In this document: piece by piece, positions 43,501 through 55,500 of the stretch
Layout of the letters: each line of letters opens with the position of its first letter
Position numbering within the stretch: position 1 is the first letter of the stretch
Source: Lepus europaeus
Lineage: Eukaryota; Chordata; Mammalia; Lagomorpha; Leporidae
Length of the DNA stretch: 64,000 bases
NCBI RefSeq assembly: GCF_033115175.1
Contig: NC_084833.1
Span: 55,762,716-55,826,715 of the forward strand
Direction: 5' to 3'
Notes under the pieces: generated by a model
Databases searched by the model: none
What the model was told of the DNA's origin: nothing
The model's input: only the letters and a program-made list of their open reading frames with translations
Program-made: the position numbers and the translations under genes

Positions 43501-46500
43501 AAGATAATTTGAAAAATTTTTTAAAGTTTTATTTATTTATTTGAAAGGCAGAGTTACAGAGAGGCAGAGGCAGAGAGAGAGAGATAGAGAGATATCTTCC
43601 ATCTGCTGGTTCACTCTCCAGATGGCTACAACGGCCATAGCTGGGCTGATCCAAAGCTAAGATCTCGGAGCTTCCCTTGGGTCTCCCACGTGGGTGCAAG
43701 GTACCAAGTACTTTAGCCATCTTCCAGTGCTTTCTCAGGCCATCACAGAGAGACAGATCATGAGAGGGGCAGCAGAGATAGGAACCGGCACCCATATGGG
43801 ATGCCAACACCACAGGCGGCAGCTTAACTTAGTACTCCACATTCCAAATCTCTTACTACTAGCCATTTTGAAATATAGAATTAGTTGTCAACCATGGTTA
43901 TCCTGCTGTGTTACAGACTATTTTAACTTATTATTCCTCCTATCTTGGAGGACTGTTAACCATTGTTTCTCCATCCCCTTCCTATTCCTCCCTTGTAACT
44001 ACTCTGCTCTCTACAAGCTTTAAAAAAAATCATTTCATTATTTGAAAGACAGAGCATGCAAATAAATGAGTGTGCACATCTACTTGGTTACTATTCAGAT
44101 GTTTGCAGTGGCCACATCTGGGCTAAGGTTGAAGCTGGGAATCAAAATGCAACCCAGGTCTTCCATGTGGGTGTCAGGAGCACGTTACTTGCTATCACCA
44201 CTTCCTTTCATAGTCTACCCTGGCAGGAAGGTAAATCAGGAGCTGAAGCCAGGAATGGAACTGAGATGCTCCAGTATGCGATGCAGTCACTTTAACCACG
44301 AAGCTAAACACCTGTACCTCTACAGGATTTTCTAAAAATAGAGGGTGCATCCTTTTCTTTTAGCCCCTATGTACTTACCTATAAAATAGGCAGAGTGGTT
44401 TATAGGCAGAGTGGTTTAGAAGCTTTTAGGTGTGTATATATAGGTCATCTAGATATTTTTTATTTATTTTTTATAGCTTTATTTATTATTATTTTTTGGA
44501 CAGGCAGAGTGGACAGTGAGAGAGAGAGACAGAGAGAAAGGTCTTCCTTTGCCGTTGGTTCACCCTCCAATGGCCGCCGCAGCTGGCACGTTGTGGCAGG
44601 CGCACCACGCTGATCCGATGGCAGGAGCCAGGTGCTTCCCTGGTCTCCCATGGGGTGCAGGGCCCAAGGACTTGGGCCATCCTCCACTGCACTCCCTGGC
44701 CATAGCAGAGAGCTGGCCTGGAAGAGGGGCAACTGGGACAGAATCTGGAGCCCCGACCAGGACTAGAACTCGGTGTGCTGGCGCCGCAAGGCGGAGGATT
44801 AGCCTAGTGAGCCGCGGCGCCGGCCTAGATATTTTATTAAAATTTAAATTTTGATTCAGGTATGTCTAGGCTGGGGCCTGAGAATCTTTGTTTCTTTTTT
44901 TAAAAAAAACTTTTAAAAAAGATTGATTGGTTTGAAAGGCAGAGTTACAAAGCATGATGTAGAGACAGAGATCTTCCATCTGCAGGTTCACTCCAAAAAT
45001 GGCCACAAAAGCCAAGAGCCAAGAACTCCATCCTAGTCTTTCCCATGAGTGACAAGAGTCCAAGTACCTGGGCCATCTTCTGCTTTCCTAGGCACAGTAA
45101 CAGGGAGCTGGATTAGAAGTGGAGCAGCCTGCTGTATAGCCACTTCCTGCAATTCCAGCATCACATATGGGCACCACCTTTTTGAGTCCTTGGCTGCTCC
45201 ATTTCCATTTAGCTCCCTGCTGATGTGTGTGAGAAAGCAGCAGCTGATGGCCCAAGTGCTTGGGCCTCTGTACCCATGTGGAAGACCTGGAAGAAACTCC
45301 TGGCTTTGGCCTGACCCAGCCCTGGCCTGACCCAGCCCTGGCTGTTGCCATTTGGGGAGTGTACCAGTGCATAGAAGATCTGTCTGTCTGTCTGCCTTTC
45401 TCCCTGTAACTTTGATTTCCAAATACATAAATCTTTTTTTTTAAATTTTTTTAATTTCATTTTTAAATTTTTGACAGGCAGAGTTAGAGAGAGAGACAGA
45501 GAGAAAGGTCTTCCTTCTGTTGGTTTACCCCCCAAATGGCCGCTATGGCCGGCGCACTGTGCCAATCCAAAACCAGGAACTAGGTGCTTCCTCCTGGTCT
45601 CCCATACGGGTGCAGGGCCCACGCACTTGGGCCATCCTCCACTGCACTCCCGGGCCACAGCAGAGAGCTGGACTGGAAGAGGAGCAACCGGGACAGAATC
45701 TGGCGCCCCAAATGGGACTAGAACCCAGGGTGCCAGTGCCTCAGGTGGAGGATTAGCCAAGTGAGCCATGGCGCCGGCCTGAGAGTCTGCATTTCTAACA
45801 AGCTCCTTGGCGATACTGATTCATGTAAACTGCAGAACACAATTTGAGTAGCAAGAAGCTAGATGGTTTCTATTGCTTTGCTCAGCATAAAATTTAGCAA
45901 AATCACTCAGTAAAAGACTACCACGGGGCCAGCACTATGGCGAAGTGGGTGAAGCTGCCATCTGCAGTGCTGGCACCCTGTATGGATGCCAGTTCAAGTC
46001 CCAGCTGCTCCACTTCCAATCCAGCTTTCTGCTATGGCCTGGGAAAGCAGTAGGAAATAGCCCAAGTCCTTGAGTCCCTGTACCCGTGTGGGAGACTTGG
46101 AAGAAGCTCCTGACTTCTGGCTTTGGATCGGTGCAGCTCCAGCCGTTGCAGCCATCTGGGGAGTGAACCAGTGGGTGGAAGATCTCGCCCGCTCTGCCTC
46201 TGCCTCTGTAACTAAACAAACAAATAAATCTTTAAAAAACAAAAACACACAAAATACCATAATGGTTAAAAATGCAGTTTATCTTAAAGATTTTTTGATC
46301 GAAAGGGACAGGAATTGTTTTAAACCAGCACAAAAAAAGAACATATAATATATGTATACACATATACATATATGTGTGTATGTGTGTGTGTATCTAGCAG
46401 TCTTACTGGCATTCCTAAGTAAAAATTAAATTACAGCCAGGCTTCAAGGGAAGAAAAAATTTAGAAACCAATAAATAGGGGCTGGTGTTGTGGCATAGGG

Positions 46501-49500
46501 GGTTTAACCTCTGCCTGAGACACCATTATCCATATGGTCTCTGGTTCCTATCCTGGTTGTTTCACTTCCCATCCAGTTCCCTGCTGATGTGCCTGGGAAA
46601 GCAGTGGAAGAAGGTCCACGTACTTGGGCCCCTGCCATCCATTTGGGAGACCTGGATGAAACTCATGATTCTTGGCTTTGGCCTGGCCTAGCCCTGGCTG
46701 TTGTGGCCATCTGGGTAGGGAACCAGTGAATAGAAGATCTCTCTCTGTCTCTCCGTCTCTTTCTGTTACTCTGATGTTCAAATAAATGAATCTTTTTTGT
46801 TTCTTAAAAAAAAGGCTCTGTGGGGAGTAAGTAGCTGGAGGATTCATGTAGCTGTGGATCCGTCCTCAGGGAACTGAAAATAATAAGTCCCAATAACAGT
46901 ATACATATTTTTTAATTCCCTGAGTTATCAATTATCCATGAGCTAATGGTAAAAGTGGGCAAAGAAACTGAGTCATCCTCTCCTACCATTTTCCCAGTGA
47001 GTACTTTAGTAGCTTACCTGTCCTGGCCTCCTTACTACTCACTGCTTCCTGGCAAACCAGGGCTGCTCATTTTTCTGCTTACTGTTTCTTGGGTCTCATT
47101 TCGTACTTTATTTTACATGATACTTTTAAAAAAAGATTTATTTGTCAGATATACAGAGAGAATGAAAGAGATCTTGTATCTGCTTTTTACTCCCCAAATG
47201 GTCACAACAGCTGGATGGGAAGTGGCGCAACTGGGACTCAGACTGGTGCCCATAAAGGATGTGGAGACTGTGGGCATGACTTTCTTTACCACAGTGCCAG
47301 CCCCTCTTGCATATAATTTTTTTTCCTCAAAGATTTATTCATGGCTGGTGCTGTGGCTCACTGGGCTAATCCTCCACCTGTGGCACCGGCACTCTGGGTT
47401 CTAGTCCCGGTTGGGGTGTCGGATTCTGTCCCGGTTGGCTCCTCTTCCAGTCTAGCTCTCTGCTGTGATCGGGGAGAGGGGGGCGGTGGAGGATGGCCCA
47501 AGTGCTTGGTGCACTGCACCCGCATGGGAGACCAGGAGAAGCACCTGGCTGCTGGCTTTGGGTTGGCGCAGTGCGCCAGCTGTAACAGCCATTTGGGGGG
47601 TGAACAAACAGAAGGAAGACCTTTCTCTCTGTCTCTCTCTCTCTCTCACTGTCTAACTCTGCCTGCCAAAAAGAAAAAATTCATTTATTTGAAAGGTAGA
47701 GTTACAGAGAGGCAGAGAGAGAGAGGTCTTCCAACTGCTGGTTCATTTCTGAGATGGCAACAACAGCCAGAACTGCGCCAATCAGGAGCCAGGAGCTTCC
47801 TCTGGATCTCCCATGCAGGTTCAGGGGCCCAAGGACCTGGGCCATCCTCTACTGCTTTCCCAGGCCACAGCAGAGAGCTGGATCAGAAGTGGATTAGCTG
47901 GGACTCGAACCTGCAACTCATGTGGGATACCGGCACCATAGGTGGCAGCTTCACTCTCTATGCCACAGCGCCGGCCCCTTGCATATAATTTTAAGGTATA
48001 ATATTGAGATTACCTTTTGAGGAAATGTAGACATTCTCATTCTTGGAGTCATAGAACTATCCAAAAGATTTGAGGTTCAACTATATATATTTTGAAGCCC
48101 TTGGTGTAAAGAGAATACAACATCCTCCAGTTCTTTTTTTTTTTTTTAAATTTCTTTTTTTATTTTTTATTTCTTTCTTATTTTTTTATTTTTTGGACAG
48201 GCAGAGTGGACAGTGAGAGAGAGAGACAGAGAGAAAGGTCTTCCTTTTCTGTTGGTTCACCCCACAATGGCCGCTGTGGCTGGCGCACCACGTTGATCCG
48301 AAGCCAGGAGCCAGATGCCTTTCCTGGTCTCCCATGCAGGTGCAGGGCCCAAGCACTTGGGCCATCCTCCACTGTACTCCTGGGCCACAGCAGAGAGCTG
48401 GACTGGAAGAGGAGCAACTGGGACAGAATCTGGTGCCCCGACTGGGACTAGAACCCGGTGTGCTGGTGCCGCAGATGGAGGATTACCCTAGTGAGCCACG
48501 GTGCCGGCCATCATCCTCCAGTTCTTAGTGATTACCTGTGTTCTTAAAATAGTTGAAATAATTGCCAGATTACTTTATTTTTTTCTAAGATGTCATTCAG
48601 TCTATGCTCTTGGCTCCCAATATAGATAGATAAAATGATAATATGAATGAGTGACAATATTTAGAGCATTTAGAGTAGTGCTCTTTTTTCCTTCTTTGAC
48701 TTGAAGGACAAATCAATGCTGTAAATTCTAGTGTTCTGTTCATTCATGCTTCTAAAATGGATATAGCCCCAAAAGTAAACTTCAAATACTATATTGTACT
48801 ATAATTTAACATCATAATGTTTTAGACAAATATGTGAACAGTTTTCTGGAAAGAAAAACATTTTTTTAAACCTTTTTTGTTTGCTTAAATTCTTTGTTTT
48901 GGCTTTATTTGAAAGACAGAGAGACAAAGATCTTCCATTTGTTAAATGATTCCCAAAGTGCCCACAATGGCTAGGACTGGGCCAGGCCAAGAGGGCCTGG
49001 ACTCCATCTGGGGCTCCCATGTGGGTGGGAGAGATCCAAGTACTTGAGCCATCATCTGCTGCCTTGAGGGGTACACATTAGCAGGAAGCTGGGTGGAAGC
49101 AGAATAACAATACTCAAGCCAGGCACTCTGATATGGGATGCAGACTTCATAAGTGGGGTCTTACTGTTTACTGGCTTGGAATACTGTCTTCCTTTATTTT
49201 AATTATATACTCCTTTTTTTCTTTCTTTCAGAAAAAGCCTGGGCAGAAGCTGGGTCAGCAAGAATGTCACTCCTTATATTGGTGTCCATTTTCTTATCTG
49301 CAGCTTTTGTTATGTTTTTGGTATACAAAAATTTTCCTCAGCTTAGTGAGTAAGTATACCCATAGAGAAACTGAAAATGTCTTGATATTTATACAGATGA
49401 AAGTGGATTAAAAGTTAAAATTTAAAGGTACATTAAGCAACAGAACTGTTGGGGTGATTGTGTATCAGTTTTCATGACTTAGAGAAGTCCTCATCAACAC

Positions 49501-52500
49501 TCTTTTATTTATTTATTTTTTTACACAGGCAGAGTTAGACAGTGAGAGAGACAGACAGAGAGAAAGGTCTTCCTTCTGTTGGTTCATCCCCCAAATGGTT
49601 GCTACGGCCGGTGCACTGCGCTGACCTGAAGCCAGAAGCCAGGTGCTTCCTCCTGGTCTCCCATGCGGGTGCAGGGCCCAAGCACTTGGGCCATCCTCCA
49701 CTGCACTCCCAGGCCACAGCAGAGAGCCAGACTGGAAGAGGAGCAACTGGGACAGAATCCGGTGCCCCAACCGGGACTAGAACCTGGGGTGTTGGCGGCG
49801 TAGGCGGAGGATTAGCCTAGTGACCTGCAGCGCCGGCCCTCATCAACACTCTTAAGTACTTTTCACAATTGCCTCTTGATTTTTAAAGCTTTTTTATTTA
49901 TTTATTTGAAAGGCAGGCAGGCAGAGGTCTCCCATCCACTGGTTCATACCCCAAATGCTGGCAACAGTCATGGCTGGGCTATACCAAATTCAAGAGCTGG
50001 GTACTTAACCCAGGCCTGCCACATGAATGGCAAAGACTCAAGTACTGGAATCATTCATTACCTGCTAAGTCCCAGAGTATACATTATCATATCCTAGAGC
50101 AGAACCAGGTACTCTGATATAGGATGAGGGCATCCTAAGAAGCATTCTAACTACTACACCACTCTCCCCATACCTCCTAATTTTCTATGCAGTTTTCCTA
50201 GTTATGGCCTTAGCTTTCTAATAACTTTCAACATTTTTTAAAAATGACATTATAGAGGCCAGTGCTGTGGTGTAGAAGGTTAAGCCTCCGCCTGCAGTGC
50301 CAGCATCCCGTATGGTCACCGATTTGAGTCCCAGCTGCTCCACTTCCAATCCAGCTTCCTGCTAATGCCCCTGGGAAAACAGTGGAAGATGGCCCAAGTA
50401 CTTGGGCCCCTGCACCCATGTGGAAGACAAAGAAGAAGCTCTTGGCTGCTTACTTTGACCTGGCCTAGCCTTGGCCGTTATGGCCGCTTGGGCAGTAAAC
50501 CAGTAGATGGAAGGTATCTCTCTCTCTCTGTCATTCTCCCTCTCCCTTTCCCTCCCTCCCTCCCTTCTTGTCTCTCTCTCTCTCCTTTTCTTTCCCTCCC
50601 TCCCTCTCCCCTCCCCCTCCCCCTCCTCTCTCTGTATTTCTGCCTTTCAAATAAGTAAATAATTTTTTTTTTAAAAAAGGTACTATAATGGGAAAACACA
50701 TTTTTATATCATGATCCTGCACCTCTCCCCTTCAATCTTGCATTCATCTAAATCTAAAACTAAGTTAAAGTTTCATGATACAAAGGGTGTTTTTCTGTTA
50801 TTTCTATTTCATCATCATCTTTTTTTAAAAAAAAGATTTATTTATTTGAAAGGCATAGTTACACACAGAGAGAAAGAGAGGCAGAGGGAGAGAGAGAGAG
50901 AGCGGCCTTCTATTCTCTGGTTCACTCGCCAATTGGCTACAACAACCAGAGCTGTGCCGATCCGAAGCCTGGAGCCAGGAGATTCTTCCAGGTCTCCCAT
51001 GTAGGTGCAGGGGCCCAAGGACTTGGGCCATCTTCTGCTTTCCCAGGCCATAGCAGAGAGCTAGATGGGAATTGGTGCAGCCTGGACTTGAACCGGTGCC
51101 CATATAGGATGCCAGCACTGCAGGCTGGGGCTTTAACCCGCTGTGCTGCAGCACTGGCCCCTTTATTCTTATTTAAAAATGTTTTTTGTCTACTTGAAAT
51201 GCAGAGCAACAGAAGGCAGTATCTTCCATCTATTGGTTTATTCCCCAGATATAGCCAGGAGTAGGTTAGGTCAAAGTTAGGAGCCTAGAACTCTATCCAG
51301 ATCTCCTACATGAATGGCAGGGCCCCAAACACTGGACCATCATCATCCACTGCCTTTCAAGATGCATTAGCAAGAAGCTGAATTAAAAGAGAATAACCTA
51401 GACTGTAACTGCCATTCTAGTATGGGATGTCAGCATGCCAGCTTCAGCTTAACCGTTGGTGCCACAGTACCCTCCGCCTTAATTTATCTTATTCTATTTT
51501 ACCACAAACCTTTTTTTCTTTTCTTTTTTTTTTCAATTTTCATTTTATTTGAAAGGTCAAAAGAAAGAGAGAGATCTATCATCTGCTGGTTCCCCAAATA
51601 GGCACAATAGCCAAGGCCACGGCAGACTGAAGCCAGGAGCCTAAATTCCCTCTGGTTCTCCAATGTGGGTGACAGATACCATCTGCCTCCTAGGGGTACA
51701 CATCAGGAGCAAACTGAAATTGGAAGTGGAGCCAGGAATTCCAGTATGGGAGTGGCATCTTAACCGTGTGATGTCTTACCTGCTGTGTCCAACCTCTGCT
51801 CCACACAAACTTTTTGAAGTACCTTTGCTTATGTGTGTGTTCATACATACCTGCTCATGTATATACACTCCTATAGAAAAGAATTTAGTTTTTTACTTTT
51901 TGGTAATTTTTAAAAATAATGTTTATGAGGATTATGTATATAACTCAGTGAATTTAAGATTTTTTTTTTTTTTTTTTTTGACAGGCAGAGTGGACAGTGA
52001 GAGAGACAGAGAGAGAGAGGTGTTCCTTTTTCCGTTGGTTCACCCCCTCAATGACTGCTGTAGCCGGCGTGCTGCGGCTGGCGCACCACGCTGATCTGAT
52101 GGCAGGAGCCAGGTGCTTCTCCTGGTCTCCCATGCGGGTGCAGGGCCCAAGCACTTGGGCCATCCTCCACTGTACTCCTGGGCCACAGCAGAGAGCTGGC
52201 CTGGAAGAGGGGCAACTGGGACAGAATCCGGTGCCCTGACTAGGACTAGAACCCAGTGTGCCAGCGCCGCAGGCGGAGGATTAGCCTATTGAGCCACGGC
52301 GCCAGCCTGAATTTAAGATTTTTAAAAATTTATTTGAGAGAGAAATCTCCCATCTGCTGTTGTCATTTCCTAAGTGCATACAGTAGCCAGGGCTGAGGCA
52401 GGTTTGAGACAGGTCAGAACCAGGAACTAGGAACTTGATCTGGGTTCCCCACATGGGTGGCAATTACTGGAGCCATGACCTGCTGGCTTGTAGAGGGCTC

Positions 52501-55500
52501 ATTAGCTAGAAGCTTGAATTAGAAGTAGAGCTGGGACTTGAACCTAGGCACTCTGATAAGGGATTGTGGATGTCCTAAGCAGTGTCTTAACTGCTGCATC
52601 AAATGCCTACTGCAAGTTTTAAAATTCTGTGAATGACAAGTCATTTTAGTTACCAGGTATTTTAATGGGATTTAAAGCAGCATCCTTTCATTGTTCTGCA
52701 TAGTCAATTTAAATTTTCTCACATAAGTGAACATAATACGCAAAGGAGATTAAAACTTTCAAAAGCAAAAAAATCAGTTCCAAACAATGAACTGAATACA
52801 AAGTAATAATGTAAAGGGAAGAGTGTTTTTAGCTTTTTTCTGAACTTTGAGGTGGGATATTTCAGAAAAAGCATGAACTATTAATTCATTATGATTAAAA
52901 TTCTTGCTTAATTTCTGTTGTTAATGATTATTGATGTTAGCGTATCATGAGGATTACCCAAAATGATGTGAAATGTTTTTAATTTAAAATTCAAATCAGT
53001 GTTGGAGCAAATGTTTAACCTTCAGTTTGCGTCATCCTGAGCTTTCATATATAGATCACATATCTCATGATATTATGTGAAAACATTAAAAAACAAATGA
53101 TTTCTAGACCTTTGTATTTAAAAATTGCTAATTTGAACTTAACGTATTACAGATTGAGGCATCAAATCATTTTGGATAAAACTTCATGTTTTGAAGTTGA
53201 CTTAGATACTATTTTGGCAAAATTCTCTTAAAAGTTTTTAATTTTATTTCTTTAGAGAAGAAAGATTGAATATGAAGGTCCCCAGAGATATGGATGATGC
53301 CAAGGCTCTAGGAAAAATTTTATCCAAATATAAGGACACCTTTTATGTACAAGTACTTGTAGCTTATTTTGCTACATATATTTTGTATCCTTTTCCTAGT
53401 TTTGTTCAAGAAAAGATTTAAAAGGTTTGCTGTTCAATTATATATAACTTTTTCATGTTTAGAATTGTTAATATAGTATTCAATGAAATATTGAAAAAAT
53501 TTAAATGAAAAAAAATCTCAGTTAAGTCTATTCCTCAACTCAGTTATTTTTATTTCTGAATACTCATTTTCAGTTCTTTTGTATTCAACTTAACAAGCAT
53601 TTTCCTTTCTCCTCACTATTCAAGATATTTTATTAGTTAACTGATTAATTTAATTGTTTTGAGTTAATAGTCACCATATTATTTTTTTGAACATTCCCTT
53701 AGATTTAGAGGTATAGTTTGCAGTCTATTGCTTTTGTGTGTATTCTATTTGAATCTCCTTTGTTTATTTTTTTCTGCCATTTAGTTGCCTTTGTAAAATT
53801 TCCTAAGAGAATAATTAGTCATTCAAAGGAATGTTTTTTATAATTCTTTGTGTATGTGTGTATATATATCTTTGATAGGATTCACTTATGTATATACATA
53901 AATATGTATGATATATTTGTTTTATAGAATTATTTGTTTTAACTAGACAGGAAAACATCTTTGTTCTATCTACTTATTTTCAAGCAACCTTTGCTATTTG
54001 TGATTAGTCTTCTCATTTGTAGACTTTACCTTTTACTTCTGATTTTTATACCTTTTATTCTTATCTAACTTATATTCCAAATCTTAGCCAATGAAAGACA
54101 TTACATCTTGGTGTTGTGAAAGTAAATTTAAAAAGGCAGATTGTCACTTTGTTAATTTTTTTCAAAGTATTTATATTTGTGCTTTCTTTTTTATTTCCTG
54201 AATTTCTTTTAGTTTGTTGGGTTTTTCAACTCTCCTGTTAAATTGAACACATTGTTTTTTCTTGGATTTGTATTAGATTAGATATTATATATCTTTTCCT
54301 TAGGCAAATGTCTTGAGTAAATATGTACACACATTAGGGAAGTTCCTTCCTTTTTTTTTTTTTGGACAGGCAGAGTGGACAGTGAGAGAGAGACCGAGAA
54401 AAATGCCTTCCTTTTACGTTGGTTCACCCCACAATGGCCGCTGCAGCTGGTGTACTGCGCTGATCCGAAACCAGGAGCCAGGTGCCTTTCCTGGTCTCCC
54501 ATGCGGGTGCAGGGCCCAAGCACTTGGGCCATCCTCCACTGTACTCCCAGGCCACAGCAGAGAGCTGGGCTGGAAGAGGAGCAACCAGGACAGAATCTGG
54601 TGCCCTGACCGGGACTAGAACCTGGTGTGCTGGCACCGCAGGCAGATTAGCCTAGTGAGCTGCGGCGCCGGCCGGATGTTCCTTCCAACATAATCAGCTT
54701 AGTAACAAGAATATTTACAAAGCTTTTGCTGCTAATGCACATTCCTCCTTGCTGGCATGGTGAGGATGCATTTGCAGTTAGGTAGTGTGACTTATGTAGG
54801 TACTTTATCCTTATCTTCCCTATTTATTTCCAGAAACAATTGGGGGAATAATTAGTATGTACCTATCTTTATGACAGGCTTTTTGGGGCATCTACTGGCA
54901 ATCTAATTTTGCATACACTATTTTTAAAAAACCTGTAACTGCTATCTTTTCCTATTAACTCCATTTGTCATCTACCTGTGAAAACCTTAGTGTTAGGCTT
55001 ATAGGTTATTTTGCCTTTATATACTTAAATCATAAGTTGAAATGTTTTCTCCAAATGAGGAACAAACCTGGTTCATCATTCTCATTTGTCTTTTATAAGG
55101 TTTTTGTGAAAAGGCATAAAATTTCTGTTTAGTTTTGGAGATCCTCCTCTTTGCCCAGTTTGCCTGTTACCTTTGGAAGGGATGAAGGGGAGAACTACCC
55201 TTCCGGCCCATCAGACAGTTGTGTAATTGAGTCCTCGTCTTCCGTGGGATATGATAGCCTTGTTGTCTTAAAGTCTATGTTGTAGAAAATAGTAAACTGC
55301 CCTGTAGAAGGTGAATTGACAGTATGAGATTTGGTTTATTATTATAAACTACATTTAGTCTAAAATATTATTATATTGGTTAGTATTGACAATGTGTATT
55401 TTATTGCATGGTGTTACTGTTAATTGTGGTGATTTCACATCATGTTTTAGATTTTTTAATAGCATGTTAAATTACAGAATTTCTATTTATTTACACTTTT

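Larger units (their letters stand above)
44850..45860 (+). mobile_element. MER5-like hAT remnant split by three SINEs
   Basis: 'gattcaggtatgtctaggct' and 'ggggcctgagaatctttg' (44853-44890) continue at 45780 with 'gagagtctgcatttctaaca' and 'agctccttggcgatactgat', the order of a Charlie/MER5-type MITE. Confidence 0.55.
34373..49231 (+). other. TMEM41B: TMEM41B intron 1
   Basis: About 14.9 kb between gg|gtgagt and ttctttcag|aa. The 5' end is CpG-island DNA. The rest is SINE-dense, with about 30 C-type copies on both strands, a MITE, a MER5-like hAT remnant and small tandem duplications listed separately. Confidence 0.9.

Noticed and set aside
53256-53384. TMEM41B copy as a processed pseudogene
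   Set aside because: Exons are separated by introns with valid splice sites, the reading frame is intact and the promoter is a CpG island.
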